Below are positions 51,103 to 61,147 of a stretch of 64,000 bases of DNA, piece by piece. The DNA comes from Chroogloeocystis siderophila 5.2 s.c.1 (GTDB lineage: Bacteria; Cyanobacteriota; Cyanobacteriia; Cyanobacteriales; Chroococcidiopsidaceae). The first letter of the stretch is position 1; the number at the start of each line of letters is the position of its first letter. The notes under the pieces were generated by a model. The model did no database searches. It was not told the DNA's origin and saw only the letters and a list, made by a program, of their open reading frames with translations. The position numbers and the translations under genes are program-made. The DNA lies in assembly GCF_001904655.1 (NCBI RefSeq), contig NZ_MRCC01000009.1, positions 1-64,000 on the forward strand, given 5' to 3'.

Positions 51103-51965
51103 TTACAACTGAAACCTTGATGAAGTATACAATTTTATTAAGTAATAACTTTAAATTTAAAATCTTATTTCAAGCAGTATAAGATGTGAAGAACAATCTA
51201 CTTTATTTTTCAATTAAGAGCATTTAACCGTCTCATAAAAAAATTGGTGAATAAAAAACAAAGGCTTTCTATGCGGTAAAAAATGTTGACTCACCTCTAT
51301 ACTATTAGTTCATTGAGTTACATGGATTTTACATGAAATCTCCAGGCTTTGGCGAACTGAAAATGAGGTTAACCATCTATATTAGCAACCTTTAGTCTAT
51401 GAATCATTTGACGCAAGAGAATGTTTGTCTTTGCTCGTCAAAAAAAGATGGCAATGTGTCCTCTACACGGCTACTTATCGAAACTGTAAGCTGTTTAACA
51501 TCAACAGCAAGTCCACGATCATACATGACGATCAGACTGATAGCACAAAACCTACTGAATCGTGAGGTGCAAATTGCCTGCTGTAGATTTTTGAGAAAAA
51601 GCGACGAAAAATATTGTTGTGGAATTTTGGCGGAAGACTAAGCGACGCGCAAGGCTGGCTATCGGTTAATCAAACAATCCTAGACTTATTGCAGGAATTA
51701 TGGCACAAAAGCACACTGCTGTAAGTCCACTGTATACGCGATGCGTCGCACTATGCTAATGAGCAATAGTCATAAACTTGTATGAAGTTAATTAAATTAT
51801 TTGTGAAGTCAAGATGAAGAAGGTCGAAACCATTGCAAAGTAGAGCTTAGAGTTACACCAGCCGAGTAATATAAAAAGAATGAAGACTTCTTGAAATAAT
51901 ACTAAGTACAATAGTCAATTGCCTTGGTTAACCGAATGATTGATTTAGTAATTGAGTGAGATGCA
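51103..51965. other. 860-bp gap between divergent pix operon and PP2C gene
   Basis: AT-rich. One plus-strand open frame at 51399-51641 (80 codons, Cys/Ser-rich) has an ATG but no ribosome-binding site, no domain and an unusual composition. I do not call it a gene. No RNA motif or repeat recognised. The pix operon promoter should lie near 51103-51300. Confidence 0.5.
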
Positions 51966-52766
51966 ATGAATGTAAATGACTTCTTCAAACAAAATAAGAC
52001 ACTTGAAGAAGTTCATTGGCGTGTGGCAGCAGCGTCAGTGTGTGGTAGGGGTCACGAAAAAGTAGGGCAACTGTGCCAAGATGCACATTATTGGCAAAAG
52101 TTACCTACAGGAATTTTAGTTGCTGCGGTTGCGGATGGTGCTGGTTCAGCAAACTTAGGCAAAGTCGGGGCAATTGTTGCGGCACAAACAGCCGTCGAAA
52201 CAATGTGCGATCGCTTAACAACCTCACCCTTGCCTGCGGATGACAATGAATGGCGTAGCGTGTTAAACAATGCCCTCGCCGCAGCAAGAACAACCGTAGA
52301 AGCCGAAGCCGTTGCGTGTCAGTTATCAGCCCGCGAATTAGCAACAACTTTGATTATTGTCGTAGCTACACCGAACTTGGTCGTTGCAGCACAAATCGGC
52401 GATGGTGTTGCTGTTGCTAGCGATCGCCAAGGTAATCTGATTGCCTTAACAGCACCGCAATTTGGCGAATACATCAACGAAACAACTTTTCTTGTCTCAC
52501 CACAAGCACTCGATACCGCACAAATTACGCTCTGGCAAGGAAAAACCGCTAAGATCGCTTTGTTATCCGATGGACTGCAAATGCTAGCTTTAGAATTAAA
52601 TCAAGGAAAACCCTATGTGCCGTTTTTCTCGCCATTGTTTCATTTTGTCGCTCAGATCAAAGATGAAACCGAAGCTAAAGACCAATTGGTAGCTTTTTTG
52701 CGTTCTCCAAAAATTACTGAACGTACAGACGACGATTTAACGCTTTTGTTAGCAACATTGAGTTAA
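51966..52766 (+). CDS. PP2C-type protein serine/threonine phosphatase
   Basis: A 266-residue phosphatase. Motifs: GRGHEKVGQLCQDAHYW (27-43), VAAVADGAGSANLGKVGA (54-71, metal-binding Asp), ATTLIIVVATP, AAQIGDGVAVA and the C-terminal RTDDDLTLLLA. The D-G-x-G motif and the final D-D are intact, so it should be active. A kinase-TPR gene follows after 9 bp: a phosphatase/kinase pair acting on shared targets is likely. This matches two parts of the TerY-P triad, without a vWA protein here. Confidence 0.9.
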   Translation: MNVNDFFKQNKTLEEVHWRVAAASVCGRGHEKVGQLCQDAHYWQKLPTGILVAAVADGAGSANLGKVGAIVAAQTAVETMCDRLTTSPLPADDNEWRSVLNNALAAARTTVEAEAVACQLSARELATTLIIVVATPNLVVAAQIGDGVAVASDRQGNLIALTAPQFGEYINETTFLVSPQALDTAQITLWQGKTAKIALLSDGLQMLALELNQGKPYVPFFSPLFHFVAQIKDETEAKDQLVAFLRSPKITERTDDDLTLLLATLS

Positions 52767-52775
52767 TATTGGGCC

Positions 52776-54887
52776 ATGCGGTTGCAACGTCAATCGAACA
52801 AACAAAAAATTACTATAGACCCCAAGTTAGTTGTAGGACATGGGGGCGAGGCGCGAGTTTTTATATTACCAGAAGATGACCAACTTGTTGCCAAACTCTA
52901 TCACAAGCCAACGAAGGCATACGCGCAAAAGCTGCTGGCAATGCTTGCCAACCCTCCAGAAAATCCGATGGCAGCAAAAGGGCATATTTCGATTGCTTGG
53001 CCCACCGATTTATTAATCAAAGACAGCGGCGTTGTTGGCTTTTTAATGCCTCGCGTCCACAAGATGCACTCAATTGTTGAATTTTATAACCCAAAAACTC
53101 GCCGCCAAACGTGTCCTTTCTTTAACTATCTTTATCTACATCGTACAGCGCGAAATCTTGTAACCGCGATGGGGGCGTTGCATTCGCGGGGCTATTGTAT
53201 CGGAGATATCAACGAGTCAAATATTTTGGTAAGTGATACTGCCTTGATTACACTCGTAGACACTGATTCATTTCAAGTCCCAGACCCAAAAAGTGGTTAT
53301 GTCTATCGTTGTGGAGTCGGTAAGGCAGAATTTACCCCGCCTGAGTTGCAAGGAAAAAACTTTGCGCACTTTGAGCGTAAACCAGAACACGACCTTTTCG
53401 GCTTAGCGGTACTGTTGTTTCAACTTTTAATGGAAGGAACACACCCGTTTTCGGGAATTTATCAAGGAATTGGCGATCCTCCTTCGTATTCAGCGCGAAT
53501 TAGTGCAGGACACTTTGTCTACAGCAAAACCAAGCGTGTCCCTTATGTACCAACACCGATCGCACCACCTTTTGAATTGCTGCATCCCACTTTACAGCAA
53601 CTTTTCTTGCGTTGTTTTGAGGAGGGTTATCATCATCCTAAAGCGCGACCGAATACTCAAGCATGGCAAGCTGCATTAATTGAAGCCGAACAAGCACTGA
53701 CGACTTGCGCAACGAATAACCAGCACCGTTACAGCAACCATCTCAGTTCGTGTCCTTGGTGCGATCGCGCGGTAAAGCTTGGCGGACGCGATCCTTTCCC
53801 CTCGGTACAAGCTGTGCGCGCAGGACAACACCTCCAACCGCTAAAGCGCAAGCATACGGTCTTACCAAAAAGAGATTATCAGCAGCAAGTGCTATCAGCT
53901 TTTAATGCAGCTGCGGCTACACCAACAGCGAAGCTAGTAGCAAAGAGTAAGGCAAATAGTAAGAAGAAAATTAAGCCTTTGATGTGGGGCTTGATTGGCA
54001 CAGGCGCGTTAGTGTTCCTGGAAATTATGGTAATTGCCTACGACCTCAGAATTTCCCCACAAAGCTTTGCTAATCTGTTTCCCGATCGCAGCGAAGCACA
54101 GCCTGCGGCACCACAACCAACACTCAATGGTAATCAAATTTCCATCGCTTACTACGACCAAGGCAAGTTTCACTACAAACTCGGTGACTATAAAGGAGCA
54201 ATTGAAAACTTTAATCGCGCTCTACTTTACAATCCTAATGATGCCAACGCCTACGTTAATCGTGGTAATGCGCGTTACGAGATAGCCCAACACAGTAGCA
54301 ATCCGAATCAGGAATACCAAGCGGCGATCGCAGACTTCGATCAAGCGCTGCAAATCAATCCAGCCGCTGAAAAAGCGTATCTAAGTCGTGGTATTGTCCG
54401 TCATGACACTGCTAAATACAGTAAAGATGTCGATAGAAGTTATTTGGCCGCGATCGCTGACTTTGACCAAGCTGTACGGCTAAATCCAGCAAATGCCGAA
54501 GCCTACGTGAAAAGAGGCATTTCATATCACAAACTGGCACAAAACAGCAAAAATATGCTGCATCCAGGTTATCAAGAAGCGCTCAACGACTTTAATCAAG
54601 CTTTGCAACTCGACTCGCAGGCCGCTGAAGCGTATATGAAACGGGGCATTGTCCGCTATGAAATCGCCCAAAGTAGCAATACCGATACTAAAGGTTATTC
54701 CAATGCGCTGACAGACCTCAAGCAAGCCGCAAAACTCTTCTTAGAACAAAGCGATATTGAACGCTACCAAGAAACTTTGAGCAATATTTGTGTGGTGTTA
54801 GAAAAAAACTGCCAATCGTTTTTACAAAATCCAGAAAAGTTTATCACGTCTAAAGTTGATGCAACGGCTCCTAAGGTAGGAAATTAG
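52776..54887 (+). CDS. serine/threonine kinase with C-terminal TPR repeats
   Basis: A 703-residue protein. A divergent kinase domain covers 17-310: GHGGEARVF glycine loop, Lys in LVAKLYHKP, catalytic loop GDINESNILV (Asp and Asn kept), DTDSF in place of DFG, and a PPELQG activation segment. A Cys-x2-Cys knuckle follows (Cys326, Cys329; CPWCDRA), as in the zinc-ribbon kinases of TerY-P triads. Then a basic linker, one transmembrane helix (about 407-428), and a TPR array (about 445-660) with four regular units (AYxNRGNARYEIAQ; AYLSRGIVRHDTAK; AYVKRGISYHKLAQ; AYMKRGIVRYEIAQ). It sits 9 bp after the phosphatase gene. Confidence 0.9.
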   Translation: MRLQRQSNKQKITIDPKLVVGHGGEARVFILPEDDQLVAKLYHKPTKAYAQKLLAMLANPPENPMAAKGHISIAWPTDLLIKDSGVVGFLMPRVHKMHSIVEFYNPKTRRQTCPFFNYLYLHRTARNLVTAMGALHSRGYCIGDINESNILVSDTALITLVDTDSFQVPDPKSGYVYRCGVGKAEFTPPELQGKNFAHFERKPEHDLFGLAVLLFQLLMEGTHPFSGIYQGIGDPPSYSARISAGHFVYSKTKRVPYVPTPIAPPFELLHPTLQQLFLRCFEEGYHHPKARPNTQAWQAALIEAEQALTTCATNNQHRYSNHLSSCPWCDRAVKLGGRDPFPSVQAVRAGQHLQPLKRKHTVLPKRDYQQQVLSAFNAAAATPTAKLVAKSKANSKKKIKPLMWGLIGTGALVFLEIMVIAYDLRISPQSFANLFPDRSEAQPAAPQPTLNGNQISIAYYDQGKFHYKLGDYKGAIENFNRALLYNPNDANAYVNRGNARYEIAQHSSNPNQEYQAAIADFDQALQINPAAEKAYLSRGIVRHDTAKYSKDVDRSYLAAIADFDQAVRLNPANAEAYVKRGISYHKLAQNSKNMLHPGYQEALNDFNQALQLDSQAAEAYMKRGIVRYEIAQSSNTDTKGYSNALTDLKQAAKLFLEQSDIERYQETLSNICVVLEKNCQSFLQNPEKFITSKVDATAPKVGN

Positions 54888-55042
54888 CGGGATCAGGGAT
54901 CAGAGGTTGGAGGTCAGAGATCAGGAAGCTTCAGGTGTAGGTGAGCAGGGAAGCAGAGGAGAAATGATTTGTTGTTTTTATTTGGTGCAGATGATACAAC
55001 TCAATACTCATAACTCCCCAGATCTCTAACCTCTGACCCCTA

Positions 55043-56701
55043 CTAACGTGGTTGACCTGAGCTAATTGCCCGTTGTAGCCTTGCCAAAGCGCGATTATAG
55101 TCCAAAATCGCGGTGACTCGGTTGCCTTCGGCATTTGTTAAGTCATTTTCTGCGTCAATGACTTCGGTTTGCGTTCCTACTCCAGCTTGGAAGCGTAGCC
55201 GTGCTAATCGTAGGGCTTCTCTCGCTTGTTCTAGGGCAACCGAAGCTGTTTGAATATTGGCTAAGTTTGACTGTAAGGTATTGTAGGCCTCTTCGACCTC
55301 AAAGCGGACTTGGTTACGCGTATCCGCGAAATTTGTTTCGGCGATCGCAATATTTGCTTCTTCTTGCCGAGCGCGGGCGCGGGCGGCTCCTCCATCGTAC
55401 AAGTTCAGCGACACATTAGCGCCTAACGAATACCCATCGGCAAGACCCGAACCGTCATCAAAAACGTCAAGCACGTTGTAATTTATTGAGACACCTACGC
55501 GAGGTCCAAGTTGTGATAGTGCGATCCGTCGCTGTGCTTCACTAATGTTACGTTGCGCTAATTGCTGTTGCAGTTCTGCACGGTTACGAAACGCCAGGAC
55601 AATACTATCCTCTAACGGTAAGTTCCATAAACCAGCAATTTGAACTGGCTCGGCTGCCGCAAGACTCACCGACTGTGCTAAACTCAACCGTGCAGCTAAC
55701 TGACGGCGACTATTTTGCTGTTGGCTCAAAGCGTTTGTCAATTCTTGTGTTGCGTTGGCAAGTTGAACCTCAGAGCGCAGTACATCAAATCGCGTCCCCA
55801 CTCCAGCCTGTTCTAAAGCTTGGGCATCGCGTAAACTTGCTTGTGCGTTTGTGACAGCTGATTGATTGATGCGGACTAACTCATCAGCTGCTTGCAAATT
55901 ATAGTAGTCGTTGGAAACGTCTAAGCGCAGTTGTTCTGCTGTTTGCTCTAGCTGCAATTCGTTTAAGCGGATTTGTTCTTCTGCGGCACGAATTCGAGAG
56001 CTTCTTTCGCCGGATGTATAAATGTTGTAGCTCAATTGTGCCGTACCATTAAAAGCTGTACTAGCACCAACTTCTTGCTCAGGAAAACCTTGGTTAGGTT
56101 GCGCCGACTGAGAGCGACTTAGCCCTGCATTGAGGCTAGCATTGGGAAGCAAAGCAGCTTGGGCTTCGCGTAAACTTGCGCGACTCCGCTCTAAATTGAG
56201 CCTTGCGACTTCGAGTTGACGATTGTTTCGCTGTGCGAGTTCCAGTGCTTGTTGCAGTGTAATTGGTTGAGTTCCTTGAATTCGGACTTCTTCTGGACGA
56301 GTAGGAAATTGTAGTGGATTCGGACTAGGATTGAGATAATTAGGCGTTTGCGCTGGAGGACGCACCGCAGGCGCAGTAGGTGCAGCCGTTCCTGGCGTCG
56401 CCGGAGTAGGAACAGTAGGGACAATGATGTTGCGATCGCCTGTCGGCGGAACATTATTTTGTGCCACAATTTCCGTCATGGAGACTTCTTTTTGAAGGCT
56501 AGACGCGGCAGTCTTGCCTACAGGTTTGATAGTCGGAGTTAAACTGAGTAACGAGCTATCGTAACTGCTATTATGCTGTCGCAAAAATGTGTTCTTGTCT
56601 ACCAATCTGCTTTGGGTGGTATCAGCTTCAACCGGCTGGGATATTGTCATCACTACGGTAAGGCTCAACCACAAGCCGTTACATAATTGTTGTTTCACCA
56701 C
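55043..56701 (-). CDS. TolC-family outer-membrane efflux protein
   Basis: A 552-residue protein with a signal peptide (about 1-26). A Pro/Thr-rich, low-complexity periplasmic segment (about 85-130; PTPATPGTAAPTAP) follows, then two outer-membrane-efflux-protein repeats (about 145-340 and 350-545) rich in alpha-helical coiled coil (QALELAQRNNRQLEVARLNLERSR, split). It should form the trimeric channel for RND or type I export. The Pro-rich N-terminal extension is typical of cyanobacterial TolC (HgdD-like). No membrane-fusion or transporter gene is adjacent. Confidence 0.92.
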   Translation of the reverse strand: MVKQQLCNGLWLSLTVVMTISQPVEADTTQSRLVDKNTFLRQHNSSYDSSLLSLTPTIKPVGKTAASSLQKEVSMTEIVAQNNVPPTGDRNIIVPTVPTPATPGTAAPTAPAVRPPAQTPNYLNPSPNPLQFPTRPEEVRIQGTQPITLQQALELAQRNNRQLEVARLNLERSRASLREAQAALLPNASLNAGLSRSQSAQPNQGFPEQEVGASTAFNGTAQLSYNIYTSGERSSRIRAAEEQIRLNELQLEQTAEQLRLDVSNDYYNLQAADELVRINQSAVTNAQASLRDAQALEQAGVGTRFDVLRSEVQLANATQELTNALSQQQNSRRQLAARLSLAQSVSLAAAEPVQIAGLWNLPLEDSIVLAFRNRAELQQQLAQRNISEAQRRIALSQLGPRVGVSINYNVLDVFDDGSGLADGYSLGANVSLNLYDGGAARARARQEEANIAIAETNFADTRNQVRFEVEEAYNTLQSNLANIQTASVALEQAREALRLARLRFQAGVGTQTEVIDAENDLTNAEGNRVTAILDYNRALARLQRAISSGQPR

Positions 56702-57272
56702 GATTCCTCACACGAAAATCAACTTGATTGCAGCAGGAATGACTCGATATCTACCTATTTCTTAATCCATTAATACTTTAAGCTACACTGCTCACTATAT
56801 TGGGGGCTACTATTTTAGCCCTAGCTTTTACTCACGTTTGACTGTAGATTATGCACAAGTTGCGATCACAACCAATTCATCGCTAACTAACGCTAATTAT
56901 AGTTAAAAATGTAATAAATAAAACACACTTTTGTAAAATTTATCAGTATATATAACGATGTCGCCAACCAGAAAACTTATGAACAATAATACCTAACTAA
57001 AGACACTTGACACACAAGACTAAACGACTAGTATCTACTCCACATCTTTGCTCAATCTGTTCTAAAAACCTAATCGCTCTGTAAGCCAATCCATGTTAGA
57101 TGGAACACATTCAAAATCAAAACTAAATCAACATTGCTCATTATGAAGGATTTATCGGCAGAAGAACATATCACGATTAGCACTCTTTTTGCCAAAAGTA
57201 ATGATCACCGAGAGTGTCGCACAGTAGTTACGATAAAACAGCTATTGTGCTTAAGCTTAGTGACGCAAGATC
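56702..57272. other. 570-bp intergenic region
   Basis: AT-rich divergent promoter region. A 47-codon frame at 57143-57283 starts with ATG and runs into the pentapeptide gene's start, but shows no family resemblance and is not called. No repeat or RNA motif recognised. Confidence 0.5.
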
Positions 57273-58613
57273 ATGTCGCTTGAACCAGATTCCCCCCAGC
57301 CCAATTCAGTTTCGCCTCCTCCAGCCGTTGAGTCGCAGCCCGACGAATTGTCTGATCACACGCAAAATATCGAACTTGCGCCCAAAGGTTCACTCTCACA
57401 ACAGGCATTAGCAGCACTTGCCTCAATGCAATCATCGCAGCAGGAAGCAACTGTCAACCGTCTGACAACCGCACAGCAGGGAAACCGCATCCCTGATCTC
57501 AAAGCCGCTGGAATTACGCTCATCGCGATCACCATTATTATGATTGGGCTTGTGTGGGGTAATGAGTTAGTTGCTTGGTTTGGAGTTGTGCTAGCCCTAT
57601 TGCTATCGATAGCCGTACTATTACCGTGGTTACAAGCTGCGATCCGCGAATTGTTGTCTGCGCAAGAGCGATCGCTATTTGTTGCCATAGCAGGAATTAT
57701 TGCAGCATTGTTCGCTATTGTCGAACTGACTGGTATCAATCGCCATCTGCTAGTTTGGGGTAGCCAGATCAACTGGGAAGCTTTTGGCACGCTTGCGGAA
57801 TGGGTTGGGGCGTTAGGACAAATTTTAATTGCGGTGCTTGCAGTTTTTGTCGCGTGGCGACAATACGTTATTTCTAAAGATTTAACAATTCAACAGAACT
57901 TGCTTACTGTTCAGCAAAACTTGATCACGCAGCAGCAAACAATTGATAGCTACTTTCAGGGAATTTCTGACCTCGTATTAGATGATGAAGGATTGTTAGA
58001 AGATTGGCCGCAAGAACGAGCCTTAGCCGAAGGTCGAACAGCAGCAATTTTAAGTAGCGTTGATCGCGATGGTAAAGCAAAAATTTTGCGGTTTCTCTCT
58101 AGTTCTAGATTACTCACCCCGCTCAAGCGCGACTCGCGTTTAGGTAGAGCAATTCTCAATGGTGACGGTGGCTATGCCGAAGACCGTGTTTTTGGAGTGC
58201 GCGTTATCGACTTAGGAGTCATGCTTGCTGGTGCAGATCTATCCGGTACTGATTTACGGTGGACAGACTTAAGCGATGCGAATCTCATTCGCGTGAATCT
58301 GAGTGGTTGTGACTTAGTACGCGCCAACTTCGCCCGCACGATTCTAGCAGATGCTAAGTTCAATGGTGCAGATTTCAAAGGAACTCGTTTGTTCTACGGT
58401 GCTGCTGAAACCGCTAGCCCGCGCAGCCGCACTGAACCACCAAATTACAAAACAGGGGAATACACCGGCGCTGTCATTGAAGATGCGGATTTCACAAACG
58501 TGCAGCGAATGTCCGAATCAGCACGCTACTATTGCTGTGCTTGGGGTGGAGAAAAAACTAGAGCAACAGTTCCTGGTGGTTGTAGTGGAATTCCGAATAA
58601 GCTGGGGCGGTGA
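57273..58613 (+). CDS. membrane protein with pentapeptide repeats
   Basis: A 446-residue protein. A Ser/Pro/Gln-rich N-terminus (1-70) is followed by four hydrophobic segments (about 76-95, 98-117, 128-148, 165-190), a coiled-coil region (QQNLLTVQQNLITQQQ near 210-225) and a soluble part. A pentapeptide-repeat ladder follows (about 325-370; ADLSGTDLRWTDLSDANLIRV split, then CDLVRANFARTILADAKFNG). The tail has two adjacent Cys (YYCCAWGGEK). The ladder gives a right-handed beta helix; the family has no common function. Topology suggests the repeats face the cytoplasm. It starts at an ATG. Confidence 0.88.
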   Translation: MSLEPDSPQPNSVSPPPAVESQPDELSDHTQNIELAPKGSLSQQALAALASMQSSQQEATVNRLTTAQQGNRIPDLKAAGITLIAITIIMIGLVWGNELVAWFGVVLALLLSIAVLLPWLQAAIRELLSAQERSLFVAIAGIIAALFAIVELTGINRHLLVWGSQINWEAFGTLAEWVGALGQILIAVLAVFVAWRQYVISKDLTIQQNLLTVQQNLITQQQTIDSYFQGISDLVLDDEGLLEDWPQERALAEGRTAAILSSVDRDGKAKILRFLSSSRLLTPLKRDSRLGRAILNGDGGYAEDRVFGVRVIDLGVMLAGADLSGTDLRWTDLSDANLIRVNLSGCDLVRANFARTILADAKFNGADFKGTRLFYGAAETASPRSRTEPPNYKTGEYTGAVIEDADFTNVQRMSESARYYCCAWGGEKTRATVPGGCSGIPNKLGR

Positions 58614-58796
58614 AAGAAGGGGTCAGGAATACTATTTTCTTAGTCCCCGCAGGTAGACTTTGTGTTTAAAGCCGCGACTAAAGTTGCTAGGCTCCAGAAA
58701 AAAAGTTAAAGAGTCCCCACTCTAAAGACAAATATATCAGAAAATTGCGTTGATTTTCTGTGAGAGACTTTACAATATTCATTCAACACTCACAAA

Positions 58797-59798
58797 TTGA
58801 GAAAGTTGCCTAAGTATTCAATAGTCGTTCCCATTTTCAACGAAGAAAAAACGATTCCAGCCCTGTATCAACGCCTTTATAGAGTGATGGAGCGGCTAGA
58901 TGGGGATGTCGAACTAATCTTAGTCAATGATGGTAGTCGCGATCGCTCGTTACAACTTTTGCGCGAACTCCACGATCAAGACTCGCGCGTTTGTTACCTG
59001 AGTCTCGCGCGTAACTTTGGTCATCAAATTGCGGTGACCGCAGGTTTAAACTTTGTACGCGGACAAGTAGCGATCGTACTCGATGGCGATTTACAAGATC
59101 CGCCCGAATTGATTCCTGACATGATCGAGAAGTGGCGACAAGGATATCAAGTTGTCTACGCGCAACGCACGCAACGCCGTCAAGAGAGTTGGTTCAAAAG
59201 GTTTACAGCTTATTTCTTTTATCGTCTACTGAAGCGTTTAGCCGACGTGGATATTCCCACCGATACGGGTGATTTTTGTTTGATGGATCGCCAGGTAGTT
59301 GATATACTCAATGCCATGCCTGAACGAAATCGCTACATTCGCGGATTGCGATCATGGGTAGGTTTTCATCAAACAGCGATTTGCTTTGAACGCGATCCGC
59401 GCTTTGCGGGAGAAGTGAAATACACATTCACAAAATCTTTAGCGTTAGCGGTCAACGGCTTAGTCTCTTTTTCTAAAGTACCGCTGCGATTGTCTACTTA
59501 TGTTGGATTACTTGCGGCGATCATTGCAATTTTGATGGCGCTTTTAGTACTCTATTGGCGACTTTTTGTGCCAAGTTCGCGTTTAGAAGGCTTTGCTATT
59601 ATTCTCGTTGCCATCTTTTTTATCGGCGCTGTTCAACTTGTCAGTATCGGCATTTTAGGCGAGTACGTCGGACGTATTTACGAAGAAGTCAAAGGAAGAC
59701 CGCTTTACACTTTGGCAGAAGTCGGCGGATTGAACAACGAAAAAATCACAACTCCAGACAATCATACTAAGGCTCAATCCCGTTCTGAAAATAGGTAA
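58797..59798 (+). CDS. GT2-family glycosyltransferase (GtrB/DPM1-like)
   Basis: A 333-residue enzyme: an N-terminal GT-A domain ([40 protein letters not shown] with the metal-binding [15 protein letters not shown]) and two C-terminal transmembrane helices (about 232-252 and 265-290). Such proteins load a sugar from UDP- or GDP-sugar onto undecaprenyl phosphate on the inner membrane face. The start is a TTG at 58797, since no ATG or GTG lies between the upstream stop (58761) and the first conserved residues. The IS630 element lies 38 bp downstream. Confidence 0.92.
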   Translation: MRKLPKYSIVVPIFNEEKTIPALYQRLYRVMERLDGDVELILVNDGSRDRSLQLLRELHDQDSRVCYLSLARNFGHQIAVTAGLNFVRGQVAIVLDGDLQDPPELIPDMIEKWRQGYQVVYAQRTQRRQESWFKRFTAYFFYRLLKRLADVDIPTDTGDFCLMDRQVVDILNAMPERNRYIRGLRSWVGFHQTAICFERDPRFAGEVKYTFTKSLALAVNGLVSFSKVPLRLSTYVGLLAAIIAILMALLVLYWRLFVPSSRLEGFAIILVAIFFIGAVQLVSIGILGEYVGRIYEEVKGRPLYTLAEVGGLNNEKITTPDNHTKAQSRSENR

Positions 59799-59907
59799 TT
59801 GGTAATTGAATTTATTTACTAGGATTTAGGTTGATATAGCGAGTCTAAACAAGTTGTGAACAGAGGTTGGAGATAAAAAGGTAAAATGAAGCTCTAGATG
59901 TCAGAGG

Positions 59908-60405
59908 TTGCTGAAAATTAGCGTGAGTTCAAATTCTTTAACCAAATCACAACAAATTCAACTCTTAAAAGATTTCATTCAAAGTCATCCAAATGAAAAA
60001 GAGATGAGAAGAGCTTTAGCCGTAAAGCTGGCTATGGAAGGTTATGTGTATCGACAAATTAGCCAAATTTTAGAAGTTTCTGTCGGATTTATTAGCAAAT
60101 GGAAACAAGTCTTTGAGTCTGGGGGATTAGCTGCTTTAAAATCTTCATACAAAGGCGGGAAAGGTTACTTAACTCAAATGGAAAGGCAAGCGGTAATTCA
60201 GTGGCTAGTCGAACAAAAAACTTGGGATATTTCAGACTTGGAGATTTATCTAATCGAGCAGTATGATGTAGTTTTTCAATCGCGACAAAGTTATTATCAA
60301 CTGTTGAAGGAAGCGCGAATTACTTGGCAAAAAGGAGAACAAATCAATCCACGTCAGGACCCAGAAGCAATTTCAAAAAAAACCGAGAAATTGCCGATAT
60401 CCTAG
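59908..60405 (+). CDS. IS630 transposase N-terminal part (ORF A)
   Basis: A 165-residue DNA-binding half of the transposase: an N-terminal helix-turn-helix (SHPNEKEMRRALAVKLAMEG split; IRQISQILEVS-like YRQISQILEVSVGFISKWKQ) and a winged second domain (GGLAALKSSYKGG, then LEIYLIEQYDVVFQSRQSYY). It ends in the frame KKTEKLPIS right after a run of eight A (about 60377-60384). There a -1 slip would join the DDE part, as in other IS630 elements with two frames. TTG at 59908 or GTG at 59923 as start. Confidence 0.8.
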   Translation: MLKISVSSNSLTKSQQIQLLKDFIQSHPNEKEMRRALAVKLAMEGYVYRQISQILEVSVGFISKWKQVFESGGLAALKSSYKGGKGYLTQMERQAVIQWLVEQKTWDISDLEIYLIEQYDVVFQSRQSYYQLLKEARITWQKGEQINPRQDPEAISKKTEKLPIS

Positions 60406-60984
60406 AGAAGCATCAGACCCAAATCGAAGCTGGAGAGGTAGTTGTGTATATCATAGATGAATGCCATCAGCTAAAGGCACGATCTAGTTGGCTATATTTG
60501 GAATTTGATAAAAGAGCCTCGAAAACTTCCAATTCTCAATCCCAAAGAACGGCAAACATATTATGGCGCGTTAGAACTTTTCACGCAAGAGTTTATTCTG
60601 ATTCTTGAATTAACAGCTAATGGAGAACTAACAGTAGAATTTGTCAAAAAATTAATCGCCAAACATCCAACTTCTAAAATTTTCTTGATTTGGGATGGAG
60701 CTAGTTATCATCGAGGACAAGTAATGAAAGATTTTCTCACTGCACAAAATCAAGGAGTTCCTCCAGAAAATTGGAAAATTACTTGTATTCGATTTGCTCC
60801 TTATGCTCCTCAAGAAAATCCAGTTGAAGCTATTTGGTTACAACTGAAAACTCTGCTTAGAAGATTTTATCGTTTTGGAAAAAGTTTTCAGAACATTAAA
60901 CGCCTGTTTCTGCTTTTTGTTGACTTGAAACTCTTTAATCTTCCAAATCTCAGCAACTACGATGCTTTTTCACGATTCGCTTAG
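60386..60984 (+). pseudogene. IS630 transposase catalytic part (ORF B), frameshifted
   Basis: The DDE half. The first Asp is in VVVYIIDECHQL (frame entered after the A8 run). Then a one-base insertion near 60476-60482 moves the conserved GYIWNLIKEPRKLPILNPKE stretch to another frame. The second Asp is in FLIWDGASYHRG and the Glu in APQENPVEAIW. The two frame changes are the A8 slip, which may be programmed recoding, and this second one inside the catalytic core, which looks like a disabling mutation. Confidence 0.8.
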
Positions 60985-61092
60985 ACTCGCTATATAACTA
61001 TTAAAACTATATTTGTAGCTCTTTTTTAAGGAATTGGCATAACTTTAATTGCTAGGCTGATCCAAAACTTGATTTGAGAAGTCATCTAGCAC

Positions 61093-61138
61093 AAAAAACA
61101 ATGCCCTAACTTCAATTCTTGGCTATCAAGTTAGGGCA
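61093..61138 (-). terminator. rho-independent terminator of desC
   Basis: On the minus strand an 11-bp perfect stem TGCCCTAACTT / AAGTTAGGGCA with a 15-base loop is followed by a T-rich tract (TGTTTTTTG). It lies just after the desC stop. Confidence 0.85.
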
Positions 61139-61147
61139 TTTTAGGCT

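Larger units (their letters stand above)
59837..60992 (+). mobile_element. IS630-family insertion sequence, damaged
   Basis: A 1.16-kb element. The left end TAGCGAGTCTAA and the right end TTAGACTCGCTA are inverted repeats, with weaker pairing continuing to about 24 bp (ACAAGTTGTG against GCGAATCGTG). The element is flanked by TA on both sides (59835-59836 and 60993-60994), the IS630/Tc1 target duplication. It codes for a DDE transposase in two or three frames (see the next entries). Present between the glycosyltransferase gene and desC. Confidence 0.85.

Noticed and set aside
51399-51641. An 80-codon frame in the gap before the PP2C gene
   Set aside because: No ribosome-binding site, odd Cys/Ser-rich composition, no family resemblance.
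57143-57283. A 47-codon frame before the pentapeptide-repeat gene
   Set aside because: Runs into the start of the next gene and shows no motif or ribosome-binding site.
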